Of a stretch of 41,478 nt of DNA, positions 1 to 8,300 are shown piece after piece. Position 1 is the first letter of the stretch, and each line of letters opens with the position of its first letter. The DNA is from Eubacterium sp. (lineage in GTDB: Bacteria; Bacillota; Clostridia; Lachnospirales; Lachnospiraceae): the NCBI GenBank assembly GCA_022794015.1, contig JAAWDZ010000018.1:1-41478 (forward strand), in the 5' to 3' direction. A program made the translations under genes and the position numbers. The notes under the pieces were generated by a model. It was given only the letters and a program-made list of their open reading frames with translations. It was not told where the DNA came from and did not search any database.

Positions 1-64
1 TTCCCATACTGATGCCGAGCATTGCTGCAATGTCTGCGGCATTGTAATAAAGTTTTTCGTTCAT
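1..64 (-). CDS. Small HTH (excisionase/MerR-like) protein, 5' part only
   Basis: The gene runs off the left edge; only the first 21 codons are visible, reading MNEKLYYNAADIAAMLGISM and continuing. The pattern 'YYNAADIAAMLGIS' is a typical N-terminal helix-turn-helix of small excisionase-like DNA-binding proteins found beside repressors of clostridial integrative elements; that is family knowledge, and the rest is not visible. The start is the ATG at 64-62, because the ATG five bases upstream (69-67) is followed by AAA and then a stop. AGGAGGA lies at 71-77. It is transcribed divergently from the XRE gene through a shared operator region, the arrangement of a lysogeny-type switch. Confidence 0.65.
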   Translation of the reverse strand, partial: MNEKLYYNAADIAAMLGISMG

Positions 65-101
65 TTCATTTCCTCCTGTTTATACCATTTGTTTTCTGCA
101 T

Positions 102-151
102 GTATCATTTTGATACGTTTATATATTAGCGTATCTTTTGGTGCGTGTCAA
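102..151 (-). promoter_or_regulatory. Leftward sigma-A promoter overlapped by palindromic operators
   Basis: On the minus strand a consensus -35 TTGACA (151-146) is separated by 17 bp from TAATAT (128-123). The palindrome GTATCATTTTGATAC (102-116; 6-bp arms, 3-bp spacer) covers the expected start site, and a half-conserved copy, GTATCTTTTGGTGCG (131-145), fills the -35/-10 spacer. A third related site lies at 183-196. This placement would let a bound repressor block the small HTH gene. The neighbouring XRE protein is the natural candidate, by inference. Confidence 0.65.
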
Positions 152-182
152 TAGCTTTTTTAAATATCTCTTTATTTATTCC

Positions 183-196
183 GTATCTTATGATAT
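183..196. promoter_or_regulatory. Third GTATC-type operator, before the XRE gene
   Basis: GTATCTTATGATAT resembles the stronger palindrome at 102-116 (arms GTATC/GATAT). It lies about 65 bp upstream of the XRE start codon, where it could serve autoregulation of that gene. No convincing consensus promoter was found for the rightward direction, although weak -35/-10-like hexamers occur at 204-229. Confidence 0.4.
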
Positions 197-262
197 TATT
201 AAGTTGCATTTGATATTTGCTTGTATTGATGAAAAATCCCATAAGGCAGGAGGCATAATATT

Positions 263-808
263 ATGACAGTCGGCGAAAACATTCGACGCATACGCCAAGA
301 ACGAGGCTTGACATTAAAGCAACTAGGAGAAATGATTGGCGTTAGCGAAGCCTACATTAGAGCATATGAAAGTGGGCGCAGAAACCCCAAATTAAAATCA
401 TTAGAAGCTTTAGCACAGGCACTAGCTGTCAATGTCGAGGTATTAACTAACTCTGATTTTGACGGCATTAAAGCCATGCATAGGCTTTTTCAAGTATTCC
501 GGCAGTATGACGGACATTTATTTGAATATCAAGATCCAGATGGTAATGATATGGTTGCTGTCAGCTTTGGTACACTTTCTTTGATGCGCTCATGGTGTGA
601 CCGTTATGAGGAATATATAGAGGAAGTGGAGAAGTGCAATTCTATTAAGGATGTGAAAAAGCGTGGGGAAGCATTGTTGAAGGCTGAAGCGACTTTTAAT
701 TTGTGGATGGATATTTATCCAGAGTCGGAACCTTTTGATTTGAATTTGAAGATGCAGAAAACACATGACGAGACTATGGATAAGATTGGATTAAATCCGA
801 AAAAATAA
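263..808 (+). CDS. XRE-family HTH transcriptional repressor
   Basis: The 181-residue protein has a classic Cro/cI helix-turn-helix at residues 4-60, with recognition region GVSEAYIRAYESGRRNPK. The C-terminal 120 residues are mostly helical and have no motif I can name; their composition resembles repressors of integrative elements. The start is ATG with AGGAGG 9 nt upstream (248-253). It is divergent from the excisionase-like gene and 14 bp upstream of the AAA ATPase, so the two probably form an operon. GTATC-type palindromes in the divergent region are likely its operators (inference). Base composition is clearly more AT-rich than the genes to the right of guaA. Regulator function is certain; its element is inferred. 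Confidence 0.85.
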   Translation: MTVGENIRRIRQERGLTLKQLGEMIGVSEAYIRAYESGRRNPKLKSLEALAQALAVNVEVLTNSDFDGIKAMHRLFQVFRQYDGHLFEYQDPDGNDMVAVSFGTLSLMRSWCDRYEEYIEEVEKCNSIKDVKKRGEALLKAEATFNLWMDIYPESEPFDLNLKMQKTHDETMDKIGLNPKK

Positions 809-822
809 AGGAGACTGAATAT

Positions 823-2166
823 ATGATAACAAAACTCAAATGGAAAAACCATTCAATTCTTGGAAATTTAGAGTTGGATTTTACTAATACTTCTGGCATT
901 CCCTATAATACAATCATTCTTGCCGGAGAAAATGGGACCGGAAAAACCACTATATTAGAAACATTAGCCACTTTTCTAAATCTCGAAACTATCAAACCCT
1001 TTGAATATATTGAATATAAAATTGATAATGATATTTTTCATATATATCCAAAAACTGAAAAGGATTCTGATTTTGGATTCCATAACCGAAAAAATTTAAC
1101 TGATGGAACAGAAAGCTATATTCATTCAAATAAAAGTAATAGTCCTGATTCCATTTACTCTGATATGCTAGATATTCGTCATTATGGTTTCGCTTACTCA
1201 AAGGCTCGCTCTGGTTTTAAGACAAATAAAATACAGTCAACCACGACGCAACAGCTAGATCAAAGCAAATATGATAACGATGAAACAGATGATTTTACAT
1301 CTATCAAACAATTACTTGTAGACATAGACGAACAGGATAATTCCGCTTGGATGAAAACAAGTAGGACACATCCAGAAACAACTATTGCCGAATTTGATAC
1401 TTCTTCTAAAATGTCAAGGTTCAAGAACGCTTTTAATAATTTTTTTGACAAGTTACAATTCCACGAAATTGATAATTCTTCTCCTTATGAGAAAAAAATA
1501 ATTTTTACGAAAAATAGAAACAATGTTGAAATTGATAATTTAAGTACTGGCGAAAAACAAATTGTTTTTCGTGGAACTCAATTACTAAAAAATGCTAACA
1601 ATATGAATAATAGTATCATCCTTATAGATGAACCAGAACTAAGTATGCATCCCCTTTGGCAAGTTAAAATACTTGAATACTATCGGAATTTATTTAATCA
1701 AAATAATATTCAATCTTCCCAGCTAATAATTGCCACACATTCTGAATATGTTTTAAAATCCGCTTTGAAGGATTCAAATAATGTATTGGTTATTACACTT
1801 AATGAAGCAGATGGAGTTATTACTCCTAATAAAGTAACTACCCCATCTGTGTTGCCAACAATTACTGCAGCAGAAACTAATTATATTGCATTTGATATTG
1901 CGTCAATAGATTATCATATCGAATTATATGGATACTTACAGACAAAGGAAAACAAACATACTATTAAAGATTGTGATGATTTCATATTAAATCATTCCCT
2001 ATATGACCAACAACAATATTATAAACCTTATTCATATGGTAGAACTAATTACAATACGCTGCCAACATATATACGCAACGCAATTGATCATCCTGATTCT
2101 AGCCATACATACACAGATGAAGAACTTCGCAAATCAATCGAATTTCTTATCCAATTATTGAAATAA
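823..2166 (+). CDS. AAA/ABC-type ATPase with candidate C-terminal HEPN-like domain
   Basis: The 447-residue protein has Walker A GENGTGKTT (35-43), an ABC-type signature LSTGEKQ (240-246), Walker B IILIDEPE (265-272) and a switch His in ATHSEY (H306). This is the single-chain SMC/OLD-like ATPase layout of many phage-defence proteins. After residue 355 a helical tail of about 90 residues contains RNAIDH (418-423), an Rx4H motif, followed by an acidic helix (YTDEELRKSIEFLIQLL). That is how HEPN ribonuclease domains commonly end, so a PrrC/RloC-like ATPase-nuclease is possible, although one motif is weak proof. The RBS AAGGAG precedes the ATG. It is probably co-transcribed with the XRE repressor and abuts guaA, an island integration site. 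A strongly AT-rich composition suggests transfer. The ATPase call is firm; the nuclease and defence roles are inference. Confidence 0.8.
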   Translation: MITKLKWKNHSILGNLELDFTNTSGIPYNTIILAGENGTGKTTILETLATFLNLETIKPFEYIEYKIDNDIFHIYPKTEKDSDFGFHNRKNLTDGTESYIHSNKSNSPDSIYSDMLDIRHYGFAYSKARSGFKTNKIQSTTTQQLDQSKYDNDETDDFTSIKQLLVDIDEQDNSAWMKTSRTHPETTIAEFDTSSKMSRFKNAFNNFFDKLQFHEIDNSSPYEKKIIFTKNRNNVEIDNLSTGEKQIVFRGTQLLKNANNMNNSIILIDEPELSMHPLWQVKILEYYRNLFNQNNIQSSQLIIATHSEYVLKSALKDSNNVLVITLNEADGVITPNKVTTPSVLPTITAAETNYIAFDIASIDYHIELYGYLQTKENKHTIKDCDDFILNHSLYDQQQYYKPYSYGRTNYNTLPTYIRNAIDHPDSSHTYTDEELRKSIEFLIQLLK

Positions 2167-2172
2167 ATTTTT

Positions 2173-2190
2173 GTACCCAAATCGTACCCA
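2173..2190. repeat. Tandem GTACCCA direct repeats, 11-bp period
   Basis: Two perfect GTACCCA copies (2173-2179 and 2184-2190) are one helical turn apart, between the ATPase stop and the guaA terminator. Closely spaced GTACCC repeats next to an element end could be recombinase or excisionase arm sites. No integrase is visible in the window, so the role is unproven. Confidence 0.35.
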
Positions 2191-2198
2191 CCGCCAAT

Positions 2199-2243
2199 TA
2201 AAAAATCCCCGCAAGCCTTGATTTTTCAAGACTTGCGAGGATT
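2199..2243 (-). terminator. Rho-independent terminator of guaA
   Basis: The minus strand folds AAATCCTCGCAAGTCTTGA against TCAAGGCTTGCGGGGATTT with a short A-rich loop, then continues into TTTTTT. It lies just after the guaA stop codon. Confidence 0.85.
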
Positions 2244-2250
2244 TACCCTC

Positions 2251-3543
2251 TCACTCGAACTCAATCGTAGCCGGCGGCTTCGGACTCATATCATAACAAA
2301 CCCGATTCACATTCGAAACCTCTGTCAAAATCCTCTCCGTAATCCGCTCCAGCACATCCCAATCCACCTTCTCAATTGATGCCGTCATAGCGTCTACCGT
2401 ATTAATCGCCCGAATAATCACCATATACTCAAACACACGTGCATGGTTCTTCATCCCAACTGATTTAAAATCCGGTACCACGGTAAAATACTGCCACACC
2501 TTTTTATCAAGTCCTGTCTTTGCAAACTCTTCCCGCAAAATCGCGTCCGACTCGCGTACAGCCTCCAGCCTGTCTCTCGTGATCGCGCCCAGACACCTGA
2601 CGCCCAATCCAGGTCCCGGAAACGGCTGACGGTATACCATATCATGCGGCAGCCCTAATTCCACGCCGCAGGCACGCACTTCGTCTTTAAAAAGCTGCTT
2701 TAACGGCTCCACCAGTTCAAACTTTAAATCCTCAGGCAAACCGCCCACATTATGATGCGATTTTACCATTTTCGCAGTCTTCGTCCCGCTTTCGATTATA
2801 TCGGGATAAATTGTTCCCTGACCTAAGAAATCAATTCCTTCAAGCTTCCTCGCCTCTTCTTCAAACACTCGGATAAACTCGCTGCCAATGATTTTCCGCT
2901 TCTGCTCCGGATCAGAAACTCCTTCCAATTTGCCGAGGAAACGCTCGGAAGCATCCACATAAATCAGATTTGCATGAAGTTCATCCCGGAATACTTTCAC
3001 GACACTTTCTGATTCATTTTTCCTCATCAAGCCGTGATTGACATGTACACATACAAGCTGCTGCCCGATTGCCTTTATCAGCATTGCAGCCACTACGGAA
3101 GAATCTACGCCGCCTGAGAGTGCAAGCAGCACCTTCTTATCACCAACCTGCTGACGGATCCGTTCTACCTGATCCTCAATAAAATTTTTCATATTCCAGT
3201 TTGCCTCGGCATTGCATTCTTTTAATATAAAATTCTTCAGCTCTTCCTGAGTCGGAAGCGTGCTAAATTTGGATTCACATTTTGACTGCGGATAGTCAAT
3301 TGAAATCATGGGACAGCCAAGATCATAAAGATCTGGACATATTTCTACTTCCTGCCCGTTTACGACACGATTTTCACCGCCATTTAATATAATACCTTTC
3401 AAATTGTCAAACGACTTCAGCTCATTGGCCGTAATGTCATGCGGATGAATTTCACTGTATACGCCAAGTTCTCGAATTTCACGGGCAATTACGGTATTTT
3501 GTGTACTGCCCAAATCTAAAATTACAATCAAATCTTGTTTCAT
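2251..3543 (-). CDS. guaA: GMP synthase with truncated, catalytically dead glutaminase domain
   Basis: The protein converts XMP to GMP using ATP and an ammonia donor. It has 430 residues against about 510-525 usual for GuaA. The ATP-pyrophosphatase P-loop LSGGVDSS (142-149) and the conserved C-terminal dimerisation part (ending SPKPPATIEFE) are intact. The N-terminal class I amidotransferase domain is reduced to about 110 residues. Where GICYG normally carries the nucleophile the sequence reads ISIDYPQS, and the downstream His-Glu pair is absent. The enzyme should therefore be ammonia-dependent or use a separate glutaminase. The reading frame is undamaged, so this looks like an evolved state rather than recent decay. 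The start is ATG with TAAGGAGAG at 3560-3552. The 3' end is a known island integration hotspot and here borders AT-rich foreign-looking genes. Confidence 0.92.
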   Translation of the reverse strand: MKQDLIVILDLGSTQNTVIAREIRELGVYSEIHPHDITANELKSFDNLKGIILNGGENRVVNGQEVEICPDLYDLGCPMISIDYPQSKCESKFSTLPTQEELKNFILKECNAEANWNMKNFIEDQVERIRQQVGDKKVLLALSGGVDSSVVAAMLIKAIGQQLVCVHVNHGLMRKNESESVVKVFRDELHANLIYVDASERFLGKLEGVSDPEQKRKIIGSEFIRVFEEEARKLEGIDFLGQGTIYPDIIESGTKTAKMVKSHHNVGGLPEDLKFELVEPLKQLFKDEVRACGVELGLPHDMVYRQPFPGPGLGVRCLGAITRDRLEAVRESDAILREEFAKTGLDKKVWQYFTVVPDFKSVGMKNHARVFEYMVIIRAINTVDAMTASIEKVDWDVLERITERILTEVSNVNRVCYDMSPKPPATIEFE

Positions 3544-3551
3544 GGGTATCG

Positions 3552-3584
3552 CTCTCCTTATCTTCTTGTATTGAATTTATTATA
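3552..3584 (-). promoter_or_regulatory. guaA -10 element and RBS
   Basis: A perfect TATAAT lies on the minus strand at 3584-3579 and the RBS TAAGGAGAG at 3560-3552. No good -35 hexamer is found at 17 bp, and no purine riboswitch was recognised upstream. Confidence 0.55.
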
Positions 3585-3675
3585 ACAGACTATCCTGCTG
3601 CATGTATAGAGGTTTTTATGTAAACGCAATACATGTTAGTGTATAATTATTATTGGCATATATAGGAATTATTCC

Positions 3676-3707
3676 TAAAATAAAAAGGACGCAGAGAAAT
3701 TCCCTGC
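3676..3707 (-). terminator. Orphan terminator-like hairpin
   Basis: The minus strand has GCAGGG, loop AATTT, CTCTGC, then GTCCTTTTTATTTT. No intact minus-strand gene precedes it: the region to its right is the plus-strand transposase remnant. It may be left over from a lost gene or simply prevent read-through into guaA. Confidence 0.4.
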
Positions 3708-3714
3708 TTCCCAA

Positions 3715-3771
3715 TCATACAGTTTTTCTTTATGATGTTAGTTACGACCCAAACAGATAAAGACTGTATGA
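3715..3771. repeat. Imperfect inverted repeat beside the IS remnant
   Basis: TCATACAGT (3715-3723) and CTTTAT (3728-3733) pair with ATAAAG and ACTGTATGA (3757-3771), giving 15 bp with a TTTT bulge. Its place just before the transposase remnant makes an association with the element possible, but I could not define a terminal repeat. Confidence 0.4.
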
Positions 3772-3817
3772 TGAAATTCTATTGCAGAGGAAAAACTGGT
3801 ATCATTCAAGACATTGA

Positions 3818-4826
3818 CAAAAAATATTTTCTTATGTATGTGAATTGAGCAGGAAAATTACAACTATTATGCTGGAAGGCGGAAAGACAGACTGTGTGTA
3901 TCTGCTGAATGAAGCCATGCAGATGGATAAGATAGGATTGATATCCACGAATCTGGCGGAAAAACTTGCCCTGACAGTAACAGAAGCTCCGTACCGTGTT
4001 ACAGCAGAAACAATAAGCAGCACCTGTGGTCAGAGCATCCGTGCCGGCGGTGTATGGAATGTAATACAGCGATTTGGCAAAAGAATCAGCGAAGAGGAAG
4101 AACACGCCGTAAAACAGATGCATGTAGGTGAGCCAGAGGGAAAAAAGCAGATCCCGGTATTGTTTGAGGAGATGGGCGGTGTGTGACTGAATATGCAGGA
4201 AGAACACCATAAAAAGATGAAGAAACAGGAAATGAAAGTTTTTACCATGTATGAGGGATGGGATGCAGAAAAAGAAAAACCAAACCGTAGCACCCTTGTG
4301 GAAAATCCAGAAAAAATGCTGGAAAATATACAGATATACGCAGCCAGTGTGGAAAGTCCTGATGAAAAGGATAAAAGCAGCCAGAAGGCACTGGAATTAT
4401 ATAAATATCTGGATAAACACAGAGAAGGGCTCCTGCCCTACGATAAACGCGGGATAGAGACAGAAGCACCGCCGGAAGGGGTAATATACAAAAAAATGGA
4501 CGTACAGGAAAGCCAGAATTGTACTGTAATTACGCTCAGGATGACTCACCGGAGGATGCGCTGGTCGGTAAAGAGAGCCAGCAACCTTGTAAAAGTCCTT
4601 TACCGAAAAGAAAACCGGGAACTCATTGAAACGATAGAACGATACACGCATGGAATAATATTTACGATGCAGATGCAGGAAAGCGTAGAAACGTTAAGTG
4701 CAGAGAAGGCACCAAAGAAGAGGGAAAAAGGAATCCATATGTAATAGGATAAATGTACATATGCCGTTTTTTGAAGCAATGCAGGCAGCGTCAAAAAAAG
4801 CATTTAAGAGAGCGTTTTGCTGTTAA
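3818..4826 (+). pseudogene. Decayed ISLre2-family (UPF0236) transposase
   Basis: Conceptual translation matches the ISLre2/UPF0236 layout. VYLLNEAMQMDKIGLIS and a HTH-like part (EAPYRVTAETISSTCG) are followed by LFEEMGGV, a stop, then in the same frame LNMQ and KKMKKQEMKVFTMYEGWD. Family members have Trp where the stop lies (TGA at 4184-4186), so this looks like a TGG-to-TGA change. The central catalytic block (GDGA-W region) is missing; the C-terminal RMTHRRMRWSVKRASNL remains. The last piece, MPFFEAMQAASKKAFKRAF, sits in another frame after a short insertion between two CATATG copies (4737-4742 and 4758-4763). The upstream frame is closed by TGA at 3815. The copy is dead and marks past IS activity beside guaA. 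Confidence 0.75.
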
Positions 4827-4945
4827 ATAAAGGAAAACCCCATCAGAGCTTATTTGGCATACAAAAAAAACAGGTAAATATCATAAAGAAAAATAAAATG
4901 ATAAGTTGCCAACGATTACTTGACACAAACGCAAAACATTCCATT

Positions 4946-4974
4946 TTGACTTATCCACGGATTTATGCTATACT
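4946..4974 (+). promoter_or_regulatory. Strong sigma-A promoter for the giant glycosidase gene
   Basis: TTGACT (4946-4951), a 17-bp spacer and TATACT (4969-4974) form a near-consensus promoter. Transcription would start near 4981, leaving a leader of about 414 nt before the start codon at 5395. Confidence 0.75.
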
Positions 4975-4980
4975 AAGGCA

Positions 4981-5394
4981 GGTTTAGACAGAAAAATAGG
5001 CATCACATTTTTGTGACAGATGACAATCAGTTCTTCTCAAGTATGATTAATTTTTACAATTTCATTGTACTTCCAGGGACTGATTGTTTTCTATTATAAA
5101 GAAATTCCACAAAAAATCTTACCAACCTGTATTTGCTGTACCGCCGCTTTTTTCGTACAGTTTTACAAATGGTCTGATTTTTATGAAAAAGGAGGTGTAA
5201 ACGACAACTGTAAGCCATTTTATCTTTTGGCACTACCGTGCCGTAATACAGATGCCTGCAAAATGCAAAAACTAAGAACTCAGAATGTACGGCAAAAAAT
5301 AAGACGATTTATATCTGAAAAATCCGGACTGTGTTCTGACATTTTGCGGCCACCAAACTGAACTAAGCAGAAAGGAGAATTAAAAAGAGAAATT
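4981..5394 (+). promoter_or_regulatory. Long structured 5' leader of the giant glycosidase mRNA
   Basis: The leader contains ACAATCAGT (5023-5031) pairing perfectly with ACTGATTGT (5079-5087), which is followed by TTTTCTATT. This stem encloses the hairpin TACAAT-TTC-ATTGTA (5055-5069). A further CTGTAC/GTACAG hairpin (5136-5160) precedes a T-run. A strong Shine-Dalgarno AAGGAGGTG (5189-5197) has no usable start codon at normal distance; it overlaps the mini-ORF ATG AAA AAG GAG GTG TAA (5183-5200). No known riboswitch class was recognised. A 98-codon open frame (5065-5361) crosses the leader but lacks an RBS and a protein-like composition. Confidence 0.45.
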
Positions 5395-8300
5395 ATGAAA
5401 GTTAGAAGTAAATTACTTGCAGGATTACTTGCCATATCCATGGTAATGCCGGGATTATCCCCCGCTGCTGTCTATGCAGCTTCTGACCTTGACAGTGCAG
5501 GTGAATCCACAAATGCCATGATACTGGCTGATTTCAACTTTGATTCCATGAACGACGGGGAAACCGAATTTGACGGAGGTAATGCGGCTGCCGCGATTTT
5601 CGGTGAGAACGTAAGCCTGGCCGATCATGAAAATAATGGGAAAGCCCTCTCGCTTGGAAGTGGCTCTTATCTTGATGTAACCGCTGCAGACGGAAGCAGC
5701 CTTTTGACCGGATGGGACGATATTACCATTTCTTTCGACCTGAAACCGACGACAACGAATTCATGGATATTATATGCAGCGCCCGATACTAACTCTCAAA
5801 CGTATCAGAACGAACATTATCTGGGATTGCTATACGAAAATGGAAATACACTTACCGTAGAACGCTATAACAATTCAGGCGGCAGACCAGGCAGCCTTTC
5901 GGGCAAAGAGGCGTTCACTCCCAACGAATGGCATCACGTTGAGATTGCAGTTACAGAACCAAAAACGGTTTTAACTGTAAACGGTGAAGAGATTGCTTCC
6001 TCCGACAGCGCCTACCTGCTCAGTGACATTTTAAAAGATGCCAGTATCCTTCAAATCGGCAAAGCCAATTGGGGAAGCGGAGAATACAGCGATATGCAGC
6101 TGGACAATTTAAAAATCACCGCGCGTATTGGAAATTCTGTCAGCCTGCCGGAATGTGTCAGTGTAATGGAAGGCAAAAGCAAAACCATTGCTGTAAACGG
6201 CATTTCCAAATACGCTAATCCTTCCATTTCCTATGAATCCGCCGATACGAACATTGCCGTGGTAGATGAAAACGGCAAAATTACAGGTAACCAGGCTGGA
6301 ACAACGGAAATCACAGCTGCCATCTCTATGGGAACTGCGGTAAAACAGCTGACGACTGCCATTACCGTAGAAAAAGCAGCCGAAGCAGTACCCGTCTTTT
6401 CCTTAGATTTTGACGACGAATCCATTGGAGATGCTTCTGCACTGTCAAAAGGACTTAGCGCATACGACGGTTCTCCTGTTTATGAAGCGGGACGTTTGGG
6501 CAAAGCGATCCGCCTTGACAATTATGGACTGCGTTTAAATCAGGAAGATGTCGGCCAGAATTATACCGTATCTCTGTGGATGAAGCATGATACTGCTTTA
6601 ACCGATAACCAGCAAATCCTTTTCCTTGGACATGGGACAAATGAATCGGAAAACTGGCTGGATATTGCAGGGGATCGCAACAACAGCGGCAACTATAAAA
6701 TATGGACCCGAAACAAAGCTGTTTCACCAAACAATTGGTATTACATAGACGAATCCGTAAAACAGAAAACAGGAGAATGGACGATGCTGTCCTTAACCGG
6801 AAACGGCACAGATTTTGATGTCTACTTCAACGGACAACCTGTGACGCTGACCGGTGATACATCGACAAGCGTTATCCAAAATGCCGCAAATGTATTAAAC
6901 AGCGCCGGACAGGATATTTTTATCGGTGTCAATAATTGGGATTCCGTTTTTGACGGACTGGTTGACGACGTTACCGTATACAATCAGGATTTGACGGCAG
7001 AAGACATTCTTGCTCTGTACGAAAAACAGTATACAGAACACATTGCAGAGAATTTCTCCCTGGGTGATCTGACCGCAGTGAGTGAAAACCTGACCTTGCC
7101 GCAAACTGCAGGAGATACCACAGTAATTTGGTCGTCCAATCATCCAGATATCATTTCGGAAGACGGTACCGTAACACGTCAGGACAGCGACACAGACGTA
7201 ACTCTAACCGCTGTATTTTCGCTTGGCAGCGCCCGCGTAGAAAAGACCTACACTGCTACCGTCAAACGCATAGACCCTATGGCAGATCTGACTGCCGCTG
7301 CCGATGCATTAACGATTCGGAAAGTTACTGACACGGACTTAACGCTTCCGGATAAAGGTATTTTGGATACCACAATCAACTGGACTTCCTCTAATCCGTC
7401 TGTCCTTTCCAATGACGGCAAAATCATAGCCCGCCCCGCAACGGGAGAAGGCAATGCCAAAGTGACGCTGACAGCTGCCCTTTCCAAAGGCTCTGACAGA
7501 CAGACAAAAACATTCACCGTAGAAGTTTTAGAAGCGTACTATGGTTATATATACGGCTATATCACCGGGGACAATGACCGTACTGGAAGCCTGCACTTAG
7601 CATACAGTAAAGATGGAAAAGTTTTTACCGCTCTGAATTCCAACGCAGGAATCCACTTTGCGCACATCGATCCTGCAAACACAGACAAGTCTCTTTCCAC
7701 AGGCATCCGTTTTACGGAAATCAGTCTCTTCCGCAAAGCAGACGGTACATTCGGACTTGCCGCACCTTTGGGCAAAGACCAAAAGCAGCTTTATCTGTAT
7801 GATTCCAGGGATCTGATTTCTTACGGCGACGAAACTCTGTTAAACGCAGGCCAAAGCGTCGGATCTGTGTCCAAAGTTTCCGTTTCCTGCGACACAGCAG
7901 GTTCTTACGGCATTTACTGGACAAACGGCAGCAGCCAGTATGTAAACCGGACAGATGATCTCAAAACGCTTTCCGCCGCAGAAGCTGCTTCTTATACCGT
8001 ACCGGAAATTACAGCAGAGATGCTTCCGGACGGCGCCAGAAACGGAAGCATGATACGCGTTACAAAAACAGAATATGAAAACCTGCTTAACTATTTTAAA
8101 ACAGTTTCCTATCAGGAAACAGAAGCAATCGCAGCTGTTACTGTCGATACCGCAGCCGAAATCAAAAATGCGCTGCCAGATACCGTAAGCATATCCTATG
8201 ATGACGGCTCTTCTTCCGCCATGCAGGTTGACTGGGATTTGGATACGCCGGATTTTTCCAAAGCAGGCACCTATACTGTAACCGGCAACTTAAGCGCCTA

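Noticed and set aside
3545-3700. Purine riboswitch before guaA
   Set aside because: The conserved core loops of the purine aptamer are not present on either strand.
3681-3710. c-di-GMP riboswitch fragment (GGACGCAGAG)
   Set aside because: Only a short resemblance to the core; the other conserved parts are absent and the segment is better read as a minus-strand terminator.
5065-5361. 98-codon open frame in the leader of the giant glycosidase gene
   Set aside because: It has no RBS at its start and no protein-like composition, and it overlaps leader hairpins; described as leader instead.
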